Shown here piece after piece: positions 25,199 to 33,949 of a stretch of 55,294 bases of DNA; position 1 is the stretch's first letter; each line of letters starts with the position of its first letter. The stretch is from contig DASUUH010000148.1 of NCBI GenBank assembly GCA_036374175.1, positions 1 to 55,294 of the forward strand. Direction: 5' to 3'. The DNA comes from JASLBX01 sp036374175 (GTDB taxonomy: Bacteria; Actinomycetota; Actinomycetes; Jiangellales; Jiangellaceae). The position numbers and the translations under genes are program-made. The notes beneath the pieces were generated by a model. That model was not told where the DNA came from and did no database searches. It was given only the letters and a program-made list of their open reading frames with translations.

Positions 25199-27211
25199 AG
25201 GGGTGGTGACGGCAAGCCCGACGGGGGAGTCGAGTACCTCTACCTCGCTGCCGCGGACCCGAAGCCCGAGGGTACCGGTGCCGAGCGGGATGCCGGTGAT
25301 CAGCAGCTCTTCGTGAGCCGGCAGCACCGGGGCGACCGAAACCACTCCGGCCGGCACATCGGGCTCCAATCTGAGCATCGACCGCAGCAGCAGCAGCGGC
25401 GCGGCAGCGCTCCAGGCCTGCGGGCTGCACGCCACCGGGTACGGCACCGGCTGGGCGATCTCGTCGCCGGCCATCCCACCGAGCAGTTCAGGCAGCCGCC
25501 AGTCGAACGCTGCCGCCGCGGCGAGCAGGCCGTCCACCAGCGTGCGGGCGGCTTCAACGTGGCCGTGCCGCATGAGGCCGGCGATCCCGATCGCGGTGTC
25601 GTGCGGCCAGATCGAGCCGAGGTGGTAACCCAGCGGGTTGTACGCGACCTCGCTGGCCGCCAGGGTGCGCAGGCCCCAGGTGGTGGCGATGTCGGCGCGG
25701 GTCAGGCGCTCCGCGGCAGCGGCGCCGATGTCGCCGTCGAGGATTCCGGTCCACAGGCAGTGGCCGACGTTAGACGCCGAGACGGCCAGCGACCGGTTGT
25801 CACCGTCCAGGGCCATTGCGACGACACCCCGGTCCGGCTGCCAGAACGCTCCGGCGAACGCGTCCTTCAGCTTGGTGGCTTCGGCCCGCAGCCGCGGTGC
25901 GGCCGATGCGTCCCCGAGCCGCTCCTCGAGGTCGGCCATCGACAGGTACGCCGCGTAGAGGTAGCCCTGGACTTCGGCCAGCGCGATCGGCCCGCGCGCC
26001 AACGTCCCGTCCACATGGACCATGGAGTCGCCGGAGTCCTTCCAGCCCTGGTTGGCCAGGCCGTGTTCGTCGCCCGCGTACTCCACGAACCCGTCGCCGT
26101 CCACGTCGCCGTACTCCGTGCACCAGGCCAGCGCGGCACGGGCGGCAGGCAGCAGATCGCGAATCTGCGAATCCGGCGCCCCCCAGCGGTGCAGTTCGCC
26201 GAGCAGCATCACGAACAGCGGCGTGGCATCGGCCGTCCCGTAGTACGCGATCCCGGGCGGCACGTTGAACACCGACGCCAGGCCGGTACGCATCTCGTGG
26301 AGGATCTTGCCGGGCTCCTCACCGGTGGCGGGATCAACCTGCCGCCCCTGCCGGGAGGCCAGCGCCCGCAGCACCTCCAGCCCCAGCTGGGTCCCGGAGA
26401 TCAAGCTCTCCCACGCGGTCAGCAGCGTGTCGCGGCCGAACAGGGCCATGAACCACGGAGCTCCTGCGCCGAGGTAGCGCAGATCCATCGACGGCACCTC
26501 GACGCGCAGCCCGCGCAGGTCCGCGAGCGAGGACGCGACGCTGCGCGTCCAGCGGTCCGAACCGCTTCGTACCTGCAGGGTCTCGACGGGCGCCGCGACA
26601 GTCGGGTCGAAGCCAGGTGCGGGTTCGTCGACCACGGAGGACGGCCTGATCTCGACCTCCAGCGTGCTGGTCTGACCGGCATCGAGGTGCAGCAGCCACT
26701 CGATGCCGTCGCCCTTGACCGTGGCGTCCGGCCCCGTGGCGAGGATCTCGACACCGATCTCTGGCGTCCGCGCGGACAGCTCTGCGCCGTCCACCTGAGC
26801 GGGCACGGCGGCTGGCGGCATGCGTCCGGCCCTGAGCTCCAGCAGGTTCGCGAAGTCGGTAGCCAAGGTCAGTCGCAACAGCGCGCCGTCCAGCCGTCCG
26901 GCGTACACGCGGGCGACGAATCTCTCCCGCACAACGGTGCTCACCTCACGATGCCGCGACAGCACTGCGATAGGGCTGTCGTGTTCGTCAGCAGCGAGGA
27001 TGTAGACCCAATGCGCGGTGTCCGCCCCCACGCGGTCGACCGCCAGCACCTTCGGGCTGGCGCCGTCGAGGGTCAGGAGGCTGGCCGACAGGACGCGGAT
27101 GTCGCGGTGGTACACGCCGTTGTACCCGTCCGCGCTGATGTCGCCAGCGTGGTCGGACATCACGAACGTGCCGCCTTGTACCAGCGTGAGTGGTAAGTCG
27201 TGCATGGTCAA
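25196..27211 (-). CDS. Glycogen-debranching-type protein (amylo-alpha-1,6-glucosidase family)
   Basis: 671 residues. The N-terminal domain (about 1-200; LVQGGTFVMSDHAGDISADGYNGVYHRDIRVLS) is the bacterial glycogen-debranching N-terminal type. The C-terminal (alpha/alpha)6 barrel contains the hydrolase motifs APWFMALFGRDTLLTAWESL (about 250-270), NQGWKDSGDSMVHVDG (about 385-400) and NPLGYHLGSIWPHDTAIGIAGL (about 525-546), whose acidic residues are the likely catalytic pair. It acts on alpha-glucan branches or on imported oligosaccharides. No signal peptide. It is the last gene of the LacI-permease operon, 35 bp after the second permease. Confidence 0.85.
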   Translation of the reverse strand: MTMHDLPLTLVQGGTFVMSDHAGDISADGYNGVYHRDIRVLSASLLTLDGASPKVLAVDRVGADTAHWVYILAADEHDSPIAVLSRHREVSTVVRERFVARVYAGRLDGALLRLTLATDFANLLELRAGRMPPAAVPAQVDGAELSARTPEIGVEILATGPDATVKGDGIEWLLHLDAGQTSTLEVEIRPSSVVDEPAPGFDPTVAAPVETLQVRSGSDRWTRSVASSLADLRGLRVEVPSMDLRYLGAGAPWFMALFGRDTLLTAWESLISGTQLGLEVLRALASRQGRQVDPATGEEPGKILHEMRTGLASVFNVPPGIAYYGTADATPLFVMLLGELHRWGAPDSQIRDLLPAARAALAWCTEYGDVDGDGFVEYAGDEHGLANQGWKDSGDSMVHVDGTLARGPIALAEVQGYLYAAYLSMADLEERLGDASAAPRLRAEATKLKDAFAGAFWQPDRGVVAMALDGDNRSLAVSASNVGHCLWTGILDGDIGAAAAERLTRADIATTWGLRTLAASEVAYNPLGYHLGSIWPHDTAIGIAGLMRHGHVEAARTLVDGLLAAAAAFDWRLPELLGGMAGDEIAQPVPYPVACSPQAWSAAAPLLLLRSMLRLEPDVPAGVVSVAPVLPAHEELLITGIPLGTGTLGLRVRGSEVEVLDSPVGLAVTTP

Positions 27212-27246
27212 TCAGGTACTTTCCGATTTGGGCGGTCGTACGGAGG

Positions 27247-28185
27247 TTAGCCCTTCACCCCGGACGCGGCGACGCCCTGGACGAAGTAGCGCTGGAAGGT
27301 GAAGAAGATGATCGCGACTGGAATGGTGATCAGTAGCGAGGCGCCGAGCAGCAGCGGGAAGTCCAGGTTCTCGCCGCCGAAGCCGCGCAAGGTCGCCAAT
27401 CCGACCGGCAACGTCCGCAGGTCGGGATTGCTCGGTGCGGCGATCAGCGGGTGCAAGAACTCGTTCCACGACGCCTGGAAGGACAGGATCGTCAGCGCGA
27501 TGAGCCCGGGCGCCGCGAGCGGCAGGATGATCCGCCAGTAGGTCTGGAAGATCGACGCGCCGTCGATTCTGGCCGCTTCCTCCATCTCCCTGGGTATGGA
27601 GTCGAAGAACGTCTTCATCAAGAAGATCCCGAACGCGTCGACGGCCAGCGGCAAGATGAGGCCGCCGTAGGTGTCCAGCATGCCCAGTTGGCCCAGGATG
27701 AGGTAACGCGGAATGGCCAGCACGATGGGCGGAATCGCCAACACGCCGACCACCAGGGCGAAGATCGCCCGCCGCCCGGGAAAGTCCAGCCGCGACAACG
27801 CGTAGCCGGCCAGCGAGTCCAGGAACAGCCGGCCGAGCGTGACCATGATGGTGACGATGATCGAGTTGAGCGTCCAGCGGGGAATGGCGGTCTGGGTCAT
27901 CGCCTCGTACGCCCGCAGCGTCGGCTCGTCAGGAATCAGGGTCAAGGGCGACGCGGCAACCTCGGCACGCGACTTGAACGAGTTCGCCAGGGCCATTGCG
28001 AACGGCAAGATGAACATCGCGGCGAAGAACACCAGAACGGCATAACCGAGCAGGCGCTTGCCGATCCGGTACCAGCCCGGCTGACCACGTTCGTCGGCGC
28101 GGGTGGGCGTCCTAGTGTCCGGGGCCAGTCCGGCAACGCGGCGAGCGGCGTCCGGGCCGGGGGTCTGTTGCATGGGAACTGTCAT
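27247..28185 (-). CDS. Sugar ABC transporter permease, MalG type
   Basis: 312 residues with six predicted membrane segments after a 45-residue cytoplasmic N-terminus. The EAA loop EEAARIDGASIFQTYWRIILPLAAPG (about 217-242) contacts the ATPase, and the C-terminus QRYFVQGVAASGVKG is the MalG-type ending. It forms a heterodimer with the upstream MalF-like permease, 9 bp away. No ATP-binding subunit is encoded in the operon, so a shared MsiK-type ATPase elsewhere is presumably used. Confidence 0.93.
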   Translation of the reverse strand: MTVPMQQTPGPDAARRVAGLAPDTRTPTRADERGQPGWYRIGKRLLGYAVLVFFAAMFILPFAMALANSFKSRAEVAASPLTLIPDEPTLRAYEAMTQTAIPRWTLNSIIVTIMVTLGRLFLDSLAGYALSRLDFPGRRAIFALVVGVLAIPPIVLAIPRYLILGQLGMLDTYGGLILPLAVDAFGIFLMKTFFDSIPREMEEAARIDGASIFQTYWRIILPLAAPGLIALTILSFQASWNEFLHPLIAAPSNPDLRTLPVGLATLRGFGGENLDFPLLLGASLLITIPVAIIFFTFQRYFVQGVAASGVKG

Positions 28186-28194
28186 GGTGGCTCC

Positions 28195-29220
28195 CTACGC
28201 CCGTTCGGGTTTGATGATCCGGCGCTGAATGATCGTCAGGACGATGATCAGCAAGAACAGCAGGAATGCGATAGCAGTGGCGCGTCCCATCGAGAAGTTC
28301 CGGAAGCCTTCTCGATAGACCAGGAAGGCCGGGGTCAGGGTGGTCTTCTGCGGGCCGCCGGAGGATATGACGAAGATCTGGTCGAACACCTGCCAGGTGC
28401 TGATCAGGCCGATGGTCAGGACGAAGAACAGCGGTGATTTCATCAGCGGGACGGTGATGTACCAGAACCGCTGGAGCGCACTGGTGCCGTCGACCACGCC
28501 GGCCTCCTCGACGTCCGGCGGGATGTTCTGCAGGCCGGCCAGGAAGATCAGCATCATCGTGCCGATCGTCGTCCAGGTCACCAAGATCATGATCGAGAAC
28601 AACGTGACGCTCGGACCGGACAGCCACTGCCACAACGACAGGCCCATGAAGTCGTTGTCCGCGAGCGCGGCGGGAGCGCTGTCGACCCCGACCCAGCCGA
28701 GGATGTTGTGGATGATCCCGTCGGCGTTATCCAGCCAGTTGAGCCGCACATCACCAGGTAGCAGAACGCTGATCAGCCGGTTGATCACGCCGCTGCGCTG
28801 GAACAGGAAGAGGAACACGATCGAGATCGCGATCGACGAGGTGATCGACGGGAAGTAGTACGCGGTACGGAAGAAGCCGCGCCCGCGCAGGAACTTCTGG
28901 TTGACGATCACGGCCAGCGCGAAGGCGATCGTGGTCTGCGCCGGCACCACGCCCAGCACGTAGTAAAGGTTGTTGCGGATTCCCGTCGCGAAATCGATCC
29001 GCTGCACTCCCGGGTCGGTGAGCAGGTCACGGTAATTCTGCATGCCGACGTACTCGGCCTGCTCAGGCGGTGACAGACCGTTCCAGTCGGTGAAGCTGAT
29101 CCAGAATGTGAAGGCGATGGGCAGGATCAGAAAGACGGCTATACCGATGAGAGCGGGCAAGGCGAACGTCCAGCCGGCCAGTGTCTCATTGGTCGAGAAC
29201 CGCGCCCGGAGTGAGTTCAT
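28195..29220 (-). CDS. Sugar ABC transporter permease, MalF type
   Basis: 341 residues, six membrane segments, with a periplasmic-side insertion (about 165-200) between segments. EAA-type loop PPDVEEAGVVDGTSALQRFWYITVPLMKSP (about 234-263). It pairs with the MalG-type permease. Its start lies 80 bp after the binding-protein stop, and that gap holds a strong hairpin (29236-29286). An AGGAGGTGACGC ribosome site just before the ATG supports the start. Confidence 0.93.
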   Translation of the reverse strand: MNSLRARFSTNETLAGWTFALPALIGIAVFLILPIAFTFWISFTDWNGLSPPEQAEYVGMQNYRDLLTDPGVQRIDFATGIRNNLYYVLGVVPAQTTIAFALAVIVNQKFLRGRGFFRTAYYFPSITSSIAISIVFLFLFQRSGVINRLISVLLPGDVRLNWLDNADGIIHNILGWVGVDSAPAALADNDFMGLSLWQWLSGPSVTLFSIMILVTWTTIGTMMLIFLAGLQNIPPDVEEAGVVDGTSALQRFWYITVPLMKSPLFFVLTIGLISTWQVFDQIFVISSGGPQKTTLTPAFLVYREGFRNFSMGRATAIAFLLFLLIIVLTIIQRRIIKPERA

Positions 29221-29235
29221 GCGTCACCTCCTGGT

Positions 29236-29286
29236 CGATCTTGAGACAATCCACACCGCCGGACGCTGTGGATTGCCTCAAGATCG
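29236..29286 (-). terminator. Intercistronic hairpin between binding-protein and permease genes
   Basis: Arms CGATCTTGAGACAATCCACA (29236-29255) and 29267-29286 pair over 20 bp with one mismatch, loop 11 nt. There is no T tract and the genes are in one orientation, so it more likely protects the upstream binding-protein message from 3' decay, or attenuates, than terminates fully. This is the arrangement known between malE and malF in enteric bacteria. Confidence 0.55.
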
Positions 29287-29299
29287 TTGGCTTGGGCCC

Positions 29300-30583
29300 T
29301 TAGCCGCCGAGCTCCGCCTGGCCGGCCTCGTCGACCTGCCGGATGACCTCGTCGACGTCACGGTTGCCCGCTGCGATGCCCTGAATGCCGTCGTTCAGCG
29401 TGTCGACGACAGCCTGGAAGCCGGGGACGAACTGGAATGGCCGCGCGTAATCGGCGCCGGACAGGAACGGGCCGAGCTCGGGGTGGGCGTCGGTCCAGTC
29501 ACCGGCCAGCGATTCGCGGCCGGGCATGACGGGGAACTGCCCGGTGAACTCGATCAGTGAGTCGGGGCTGACGAGGTAGTTGACCAGGTCCCACGCCGCC
29601 TCCGGATTCTGGCTGGCCGACGGCACGCCGTAGCAGACGGTGAACACGAACGTCCCCTGACCGGCCGGGCCGGCCGGCAGCTCGGCGACCGCCCAGTTAA
29701 CGTCCGGGAAGTCGTTGTTCATGGCGCCGACGATCCAGTTGCCCTCGATGGTCATGGCGGCCCGCTGCTGGCCGAATGCCTCACCTGCCCAGCCGGCGTC
29801 GAGATCGGTCGGGGTGGCGGCGTACCCGTTGGCGTACAGCTCCTCGAGGTAGCCGAGCGCTTCGCGGTTCGCGTCGGAGTCGATCGCCATCTCGGTGACG
29901 TCCTCGTTGGTCACTGCGCCGCCGGCCTGGAACATGAACACGCCCCACCGGGGGTACTCCGGCGCGATGGCCAGGCCCACCCGGTCACCATCGGTGAGGG
30001 CCTCAGCGGCGGCCGCCAAATCCTCCCACGTCGTCGGCGGCTCGAGCCCCGCTTCCTCGAACATGTCGACGTTGTAGACCAAGGCCAGGGTGGAGAAGTC
30101 CTTCGGCGGGCACCAGAACGTGCCGTCGTAGGTGAAGGTGTTGCGCAGCGATTCGTAGAAGTCGCCGTCGTCCTCGACGTTGCCCTCGGCGGGTGCGAGT
30201 GCGCCGGCCTCCACCAGGTCCGGCAGCCGGTTCGAGTCGATGTAGATCACGTCGGGGGGCGTGCCGCCGGCCAGCGCGGCCTGTAGGGCGGTGTCATATT
30301 CAGGCACCGGGTTGAACTGCACAGTGTTCTCGGACTGCTCGTTGTAGCTGCTGATGATCGCGTTGAGGGCGTCGTCCTCTGCCGGGCTGGAGCTCCACCC
30401 CATCAGGGTCAGCTCGACGCCTTCGGCCGGCGCCTCACCCGTCGGCTCGGCTCCGTCGTCGGCGGCGTCGTCGCCGTCATCGAAGTCCGAGCCGCCGCAG
30501 GCAGCGGCCAGCAGGGCAATCGAGCCGGCCAGAGCGGCGATCCTGGCCCGGCGCCGCTGCGGTGTTCTGATCTGCATGGTCAT
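29300..30583 (-). CDS. Extracellular sugar-binding lipoprotein (family 1)
   Basis: 427 residues. Basic N-region, hydrophobic stretch and lipobox LLAAAC (Cys29) make it a lipoprotein anchored outside the membrane. An Asp-rich spacer follows, then a two-lobed binding-protein fold with MGWSSSPAEDDALNAIISSYNEQ, DVIYIDSNRLPDL and the AAMTIEGNWIVG signature. It delivers sugar to the MalF/MalG-type permeases. AAGGAG is only 3 bp before the ATG at 30583 but 9 bp before the second in-frame ATG at 30577, which may be the true start. The substrate is probably an alpha-glucoside, by context with the debranching-type enzyme. Confidence 0.93.
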   Translation of the reverse strand: MTMQIRTPQRRRARIAALAGSIALLAAACGGSDFDDGDDAADDGAEPTGEAPAEGVELTLMGWSSSPAEDDALNAIISSYNEQSENTVQFNPVPEYDTALQAALAGGTPPDVIYIDSNRLPDLVEAGALAPAEGNVEDDGDFYESLRNTFTYDGTFWCPPKDFSTLALVYNVDMFEEAGLEPPTTWEDLAAAAEALTDGDRVGLAIAPEYPRWGVFMFQAGGAVTNEDVTEMAIDSDANREALGYLEELYANGYAATPTDLDAGWAGEAFGQQRAAMTIEGNWIVGAMNNDFPDVNWAVAELPAGPAGQGTFVFTVCYGVPSASQNPEAAWDLVNYLVSPDSLIEFTGQFPVMPGRESLAGDWTDAHPELGPFLSGADYARPFQFVPGFQAVVDTLNDGIQGIAAGNRDVDEVIRQVDEAGQAELGG

Positions 30584-30601
30584 CTGCTCCTTCGTAATGG
30601 G

Positions 30602-31612
30602 TTACGTGCTGTCGCGTACGATCAGTTCGGGTGCGAGCAGCTCACCGGTCGGCTCCACCTGGTGTGTGGCGAGGAGCGCGGTGAGCCGCGAGACGATACG
30701 GCTGGCCACCTGTTCGAGGGGCTGCCGTACCGACGTCAGTGATGGTGTGAGCAGGGCCGCGACGGGTGTGTCGTCGAAGCCCGTGACGGCGAGATCGGTG
30801 CCGACGGCAAGGCCGCGGGTGCGGGCTGCGCGTACGACGCCGGCTGCGATGGAGTCGCTCACGCAGACCACGGCGGTGGGCGGCTCGGGTGTCTCGAGGA
30901 GTTGCTGGAGGGCGCGGGCGCCGGTGTCGACACCGTCTTCGACCCGGACGTCCAGTGCTGGGTCGTAGTAGCGCCCGGCCCTTTTGACAGCCTCCACGAA
31001 ACCCTCGGCGCGGCGATCTCCGGTGGCCGATCCGGCCGGCCAGCCGACGAAGGCCAGCCGGTGGTGGCCGCGCTGGACGAGGTGTCGGACAGCGGTTGCG
31101 GTGCCGGCCGCGCCGTCCACGTCCACCCAGGAGTGGTCGATCGGCAGCTCGGGCCGGCCGAAGGTGACGAACGGGGTGCCCCGGTCCTGAAGCACCGTCG
31201 CCCTCGGGTCGCCGTATCCGACCTCGGAGAGCACGAATCCATCGACGGTGTGGGTGCCGACCAGTTCGTCGTAGGCAGCGGCCTGCCCGTTGTCGTCGGG
31301 GGTGAACAGCAGGACGTGGTAGCCGTCGTCGCGGGCGGCTTCGACGAGGGCGTGCACGAACCGGTCGAGGACGGGGTTGATGGTCCCGGGTGGTGTCCGG
31401 GCGATCTCGTAGCCGATCATGCGCGACGTTCGGGTCTTGAGGTTGCGGGCCAGCCGGTGTGGCTGGTAGCCGAGTTCGCGGATCGCGGCGCGGACGCGCT
31501 CGGTGGTGTCCGGGCGGACCCGGTGAGGAGCGTTGAGCACGTTCGAGACGGTCTGCCGCGAGACGTTGGCCGCAGCCGCAACGTCGTTCAGGGTTGGCGC
31601 GCCTTCGACCAT
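30602..31612 (-). CDS. LacI-family transcriptional repressor
   Basis: 336 residues. The N-terminal LacI helix-turn-helix and hinge are intact: TLNDVAAAANVSRQTVSNVLNAPHRVRPDT (about 6-35) and LARNLKTRTSRMIG (about 54-67). A periplasmic-binding-like sensor domain follows. It is the first gene of the operon; the binding-protein start is only 18 bp after its stop. GAGGAAGG precedes the ATG. A perfect 29-bp palindrome 24 bp upstream is the likely autoregulatory operator, so the whole operon would be derepressed by the imported sugar. Confidence 0.93.
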   Translation of the reverse strand: MVEGAPTLNDVAAAANVSRQTVSNVLNAPHRVRPDTTERVRAAIRELGYQPHRLARNLKTRTSRMIGYEIARTPPGTINPVLDRFVHALVEAARDDGYHVLLFTPDDNGQAAAYDELVGTHTVDGFVLSEVGYGDPRATVLQDRGTPFVTFGRPELPIDHSWVDVDGAAGTATAVRHLVQRGHHRLAFVGWPAGSATGDRRAEGFVEAVKRAGRYYDPALDVRVEDGVDTGARALQQLLETPEPPTAVVCVSDSIAAGVVRAARTRGLAVGTDLAVTGFDDTPVAALLTPSLTSVRQPLEQVASRIVSRLTALLATHQVEPTGELLAPELIVRDST

Positions 31613-31635
31613 GTATCGAGGCCTTCCTCGCCGTG

Positions 31636-31694
31636 ATTTGAACGTGCAAATTGCACGTTCAAATTATCATTGAGAACGCGGGGAAACTTGTCAA
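31636..31694 (-). promoter_or_regulatory. LacI operon promoter and 29-bp operator
   Basis: The palindrome at 31636-31664 has two exact 14-bp arms (ATTTGAACGTGCAA and its complement) around one central base. On the minus strand, -35 TTGACA is at 31689-31694 and a -10 candidate AATGAT at 31666-31671 with a 17-bp spacer (GATAAT at 31663-31668 gives 20). The operator therefore sits immediately downstream of the -10, over the transcription start. Confidence 0.75.
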
Positions 31695-31710
31695 GACCTG
31701 CCGGGGTAAC

Positions 31711-31745
31711 TTGACGGAATCGAACGAATGTTCGACTATAGAAGG
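31711..31745 (+). promoter_or_regulatory. SOS-box promoter of imuA'-imuB
   Basis: The LexA box TCGAACGAATGTTCGA (31720-31735) is a perfect actinobacterial SOS consensus. It lies between -35 TTGACG (31711-31716) and -10 GACTAT (31734-31739), spacer 17 bp. Six bases after the -10 comes GTG 31746, so the message is predicted to be leaderless. LexA binding would directly block this promoter. Confidence 0.85.
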
Positions 31746-32426
31746 GTGAAGTCCCTGGCCCAAGTACAGCAGCGGGTTGGCGGCGGTCCGCCGGGGGCCG
31801 AGCCGATACCGGTGCTGCCGGCTCTCCAGGGATTGCTGCCTGGCGGATTGCTGCGCGGCCAGGTCATCACCGTCGACGCGATGGGCGCGCTGCCGCTTGC
31901 ACTGGTGGCCGGTGCGGTCCCGGCGGGCGATCCCACCGTTGATCTGTGGTGCGGCATGGTCGGACTCCCCGAGTGCGGGATGCTGGCGGCGGCCGGCATG
32001 GGGGCGAACCTCGATCGGCTGGTCCTCGTCGACCAGCCGGGGGAGCGCTGGGCCGATGTGGTGGCCACGCTGCTGCCGGCAACCGGGGTTGTGCTGGTCC
32101 AGCCGCCCGGCCTGCCGCCCACCGGGGTGATCCGGCGGTTGACCGCGCTTGCCCGCCAACACGGTGCCGCCCTGGTGGTGGTCGGGCCGTGGGAGGGCGC
32201 ACGGCTGCGCCTACAGGTCACCTCGTCGCTGTGGACGGGCCTGGATCACGGCCACGGTCACCTGCAGGGCCGCCGGGTGAAAGTGGTCGCCGACGGACGC
32301 GGCGCTGGCGGGCGCCCCCGGTCGGCGTGGCTGTGGTTGCCCGGTCCGGATGGTTCGGTGGCCAGTGCCGACCTCGAGGTCGTCGACGCCTCGGAGGCCG
32401 TCGGCGCCCTGGAGGTGGCCGGATGA
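31746..32426 (+). CDS. imuA': ImuA' mutasome accessory protein
   Basis: 226 residues from GTG 31746. An ATG at 31728 is in frame but lies inside the SOS box, so it would be upstream of the predicted transcription start. RecA/SulA-like fold: LPALQGLLPGGLLRGQVITVD (near residues 25-45), a degenerate nucleotide-binding region, then hydrophobic core strands with LVLVDQPG and TGVVLVQPPG. In mycobacteria ImuA' links the ImuB/DnaE2 mutasome to RecA during SOS mutagenesis. The stop overlaps the imuB start (ATGA), ensuring coupled synthesis. Confidence 0.85.
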   Translation: MKSLAQVQQRVGGGPPGAEPIPVLPALQGLLPGGLLRGQVITVDAMGALPLALVAGAVPAGDPTVDLWCGMVGLPECGMLAAAGMGANLDRLVLVDQPGERWADVVATLLPATGVVLVQPPGLPPTGVIRRLTALARQHGAALVVVGPWEGARLRLQVTSSLWTGLDHGHGHLQGRRVKVVADGRGAGGRPRSAWLWLPGPDGSVASADLEVVDASEAVGALEVAG

Positions 32427-33949
32427 CCAGAGTTCTCGCCCTGTGGTGCCCCGACTGGCCGGTCGTCGCAGCCGGCGCCGACGCGCGAACCCCGGCCATC
32501 GTGGTCTCGGACGGCAAGGTCACAGCATGCACGGCGGCGGCTCGAGAGGCCGGGATCCGCCGCGGCCAGAAACTACGCGATGCCCAGCGCCGGTGTGCTG
32601 ATCTGGAGATCTACGCCGACGATCTCGACGCTCAGGCCCGGCTGTTCGAGCAGGTGATCGCCGTGGTCGAGGCGCTGTGCCCGCGGGTCGAGGTAATCCG
32701 TCCCGGGTTGCTGGCCGTCCCGGCCAGAGGGCCGGCCCGCTACTACCGGAGCGAGCAGGCAGCGGCCGACACCGTGCGCGAAGCCGTCGAGGCTGCTGGT
32801 TTCGAATGCGCGGCCGGGGTGGCCGATGGTTCGTTCGCGGCGGCGCTGGCCGCCCGGATGCTCTCGGCCGGGATCGTCGTCCCGCCAGGTGAGACGGCGC
32901 GGTTCCTGGCGCCGCATCCGGTATCTGTTCTTGATCGGCCCGAGTTGGCTGGCCTGCTCGTCCGGTTGGGTATCCGGACGCTCGGCGATCTGGCCGCCCT
33001 GCCGGCATCGGACGTGCTGGCCCGCTTCGGCGACGACGGAGCGTTGGCTCACCGGCTGGCCCAGGGTCGGCAGGCCCGGCCACCGGCTACCCGCCCGCCG
33101 GGTGAAGACCTCGCCGCTGCCATGACGTTCGACCCTCCGCTCGATGCCGAGCCGGTGGCCTTCGCCGCCAAGAGCCTGGCAGACCAACTGCACGAGAACC
33201 TCGGTGCCAGGGGGCTCGCCTGCGTCCGGGTCGAAGTCGAGGTCACCACCTCCGACGGCCGGAGCTGGACGAGGCTGTGGCGGCACGACGGCCTGCTGTC
33301 GTCACCCGCGCTCGCCGAGCGAGTGCGGTGGCAGCTCGATGCCTGGCGGGCAGAGCCACGCAAAGGTCCGTCCGTCCCGCATACCGGCGGTGTGGTGCGG
33401 CTTCGATTGGCGCCCGATCAGCTCGTGGTCGACAGAGGGCGGCAGCTGGTGCTGTGGGGCTCTCAGGCTCCCAGCGACGCGGTGGAGCGCGCGGCGACCC
33501 GAATTCAAGCCATGCTGGGGCATGCCGCCATCACCCGGCCGGTACTCACGGGCGGGCGGGGCCCGGGTGAACAGGTGACCAAGATTCCATGGGGCGATCG
33601 GTTGGAGGCAGCAGGGGCCGCAGAGGCGCCCTGGCCAGGCCGGGTGCCCGCACCGGCGCCGGCCGTCGTCCACCGAGAGCCGCAGCCGACGCTTGTCGTG
33701 GACGAGGACGGCCGGCCGGTCACGGTCAGCGGCCGGTGCGAGGTCTCCGCGCCGATTGCCGAGGTGGTGGTGGACGGCGAGCCGTTGGCCGTCACCGGCT
33801 GGACCGGCCCGTGGCCGGCGCTGGAGCAGTGGTGGGACGACTCCGCCGCGCGCCGGCTGGCCCGCTTCCAGGTCGCCACCGAGGACGGCCGGGCCTGGCT
33901 GCTACTCCTGCAAGGCGGCCGGTGGCAGGTGGAGGGGTGTTATGCCTAA
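32423..33949 (+). CDS. imuB: ImuB, catalytically inactive Y-family polymerase homologue
   Basis: 508 residues from ATG 32423, which overlaps the imuA' stop. Y-family fold without the active-site acidic residues: the N-terminal D-x-D strand is replaced by LALWCPDWPV, and later carboxylates are missing, as in known ImuB. The QLVLWG sequence at 341-346 matches the beta-clamp-binding motif that positions ImuB on DNA. The C-terminal region (about 370-508) binds partners in mycobacterial ImuB. It acts as scaffold for DnaE2, encoded 5 kb downstream. LexA-controlled through the imuA' promoter. Confidence 0.9.
   Translation: MTRVLALWCPDWPVVAAGADARTPAIVVSDGKVTACTAAAREAGIRRGQKLRDAQRRCADLEIYADDLDAQARLFEQVIAVVEALCPRVEVIRPGLLAVPARGPARYYRSEQAAADTVREAVEAAGFECAAGVADGSFAAALAARMLSAGIVVPPGETARFLAPHPVSVLDRPELAGLLVRLGIRTLGDLAALPASDVLARFGDDGALAHRLAQGRQARPPATRPPGEDLAAAMTFDPPLDAEPVAFAAKSLADQLHENLGARGLACVRVEVEVTTSDGRSWTRLWRHDGLLSSPALAERVRWQLDAWRAEPRKGPSVPHTGGVVRLRLAPDQLVVDRGRQLVLWGSQAPSDAVERAATRIQAMLGHAAITRPVLTGGRGPGEQVTKIPWGDRLEAAGAAEAPWPGRVPAPAPAVVHREPQPTLVVDEDGRPVTVSGRCEVSAPIAEVVVDGEPLAVTGWTGPWPALEQWWDDSAARRLARFQVATEDGRAWLLLLQGGRWQVEGCYA

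Noticed and set aside
25313..27196. Long + strand open frame opposite the debranching-type gene
   Set aside because: Antisense shadow: composition lacks hydrophobic-core periodicity and the minus-strand gene has clear family motifs.
31728..31730. ATG as start of imuA'
   Set aside because: It lies inside the LexA box and upstream of the predicted transcription start; GTG 31746 fits better.
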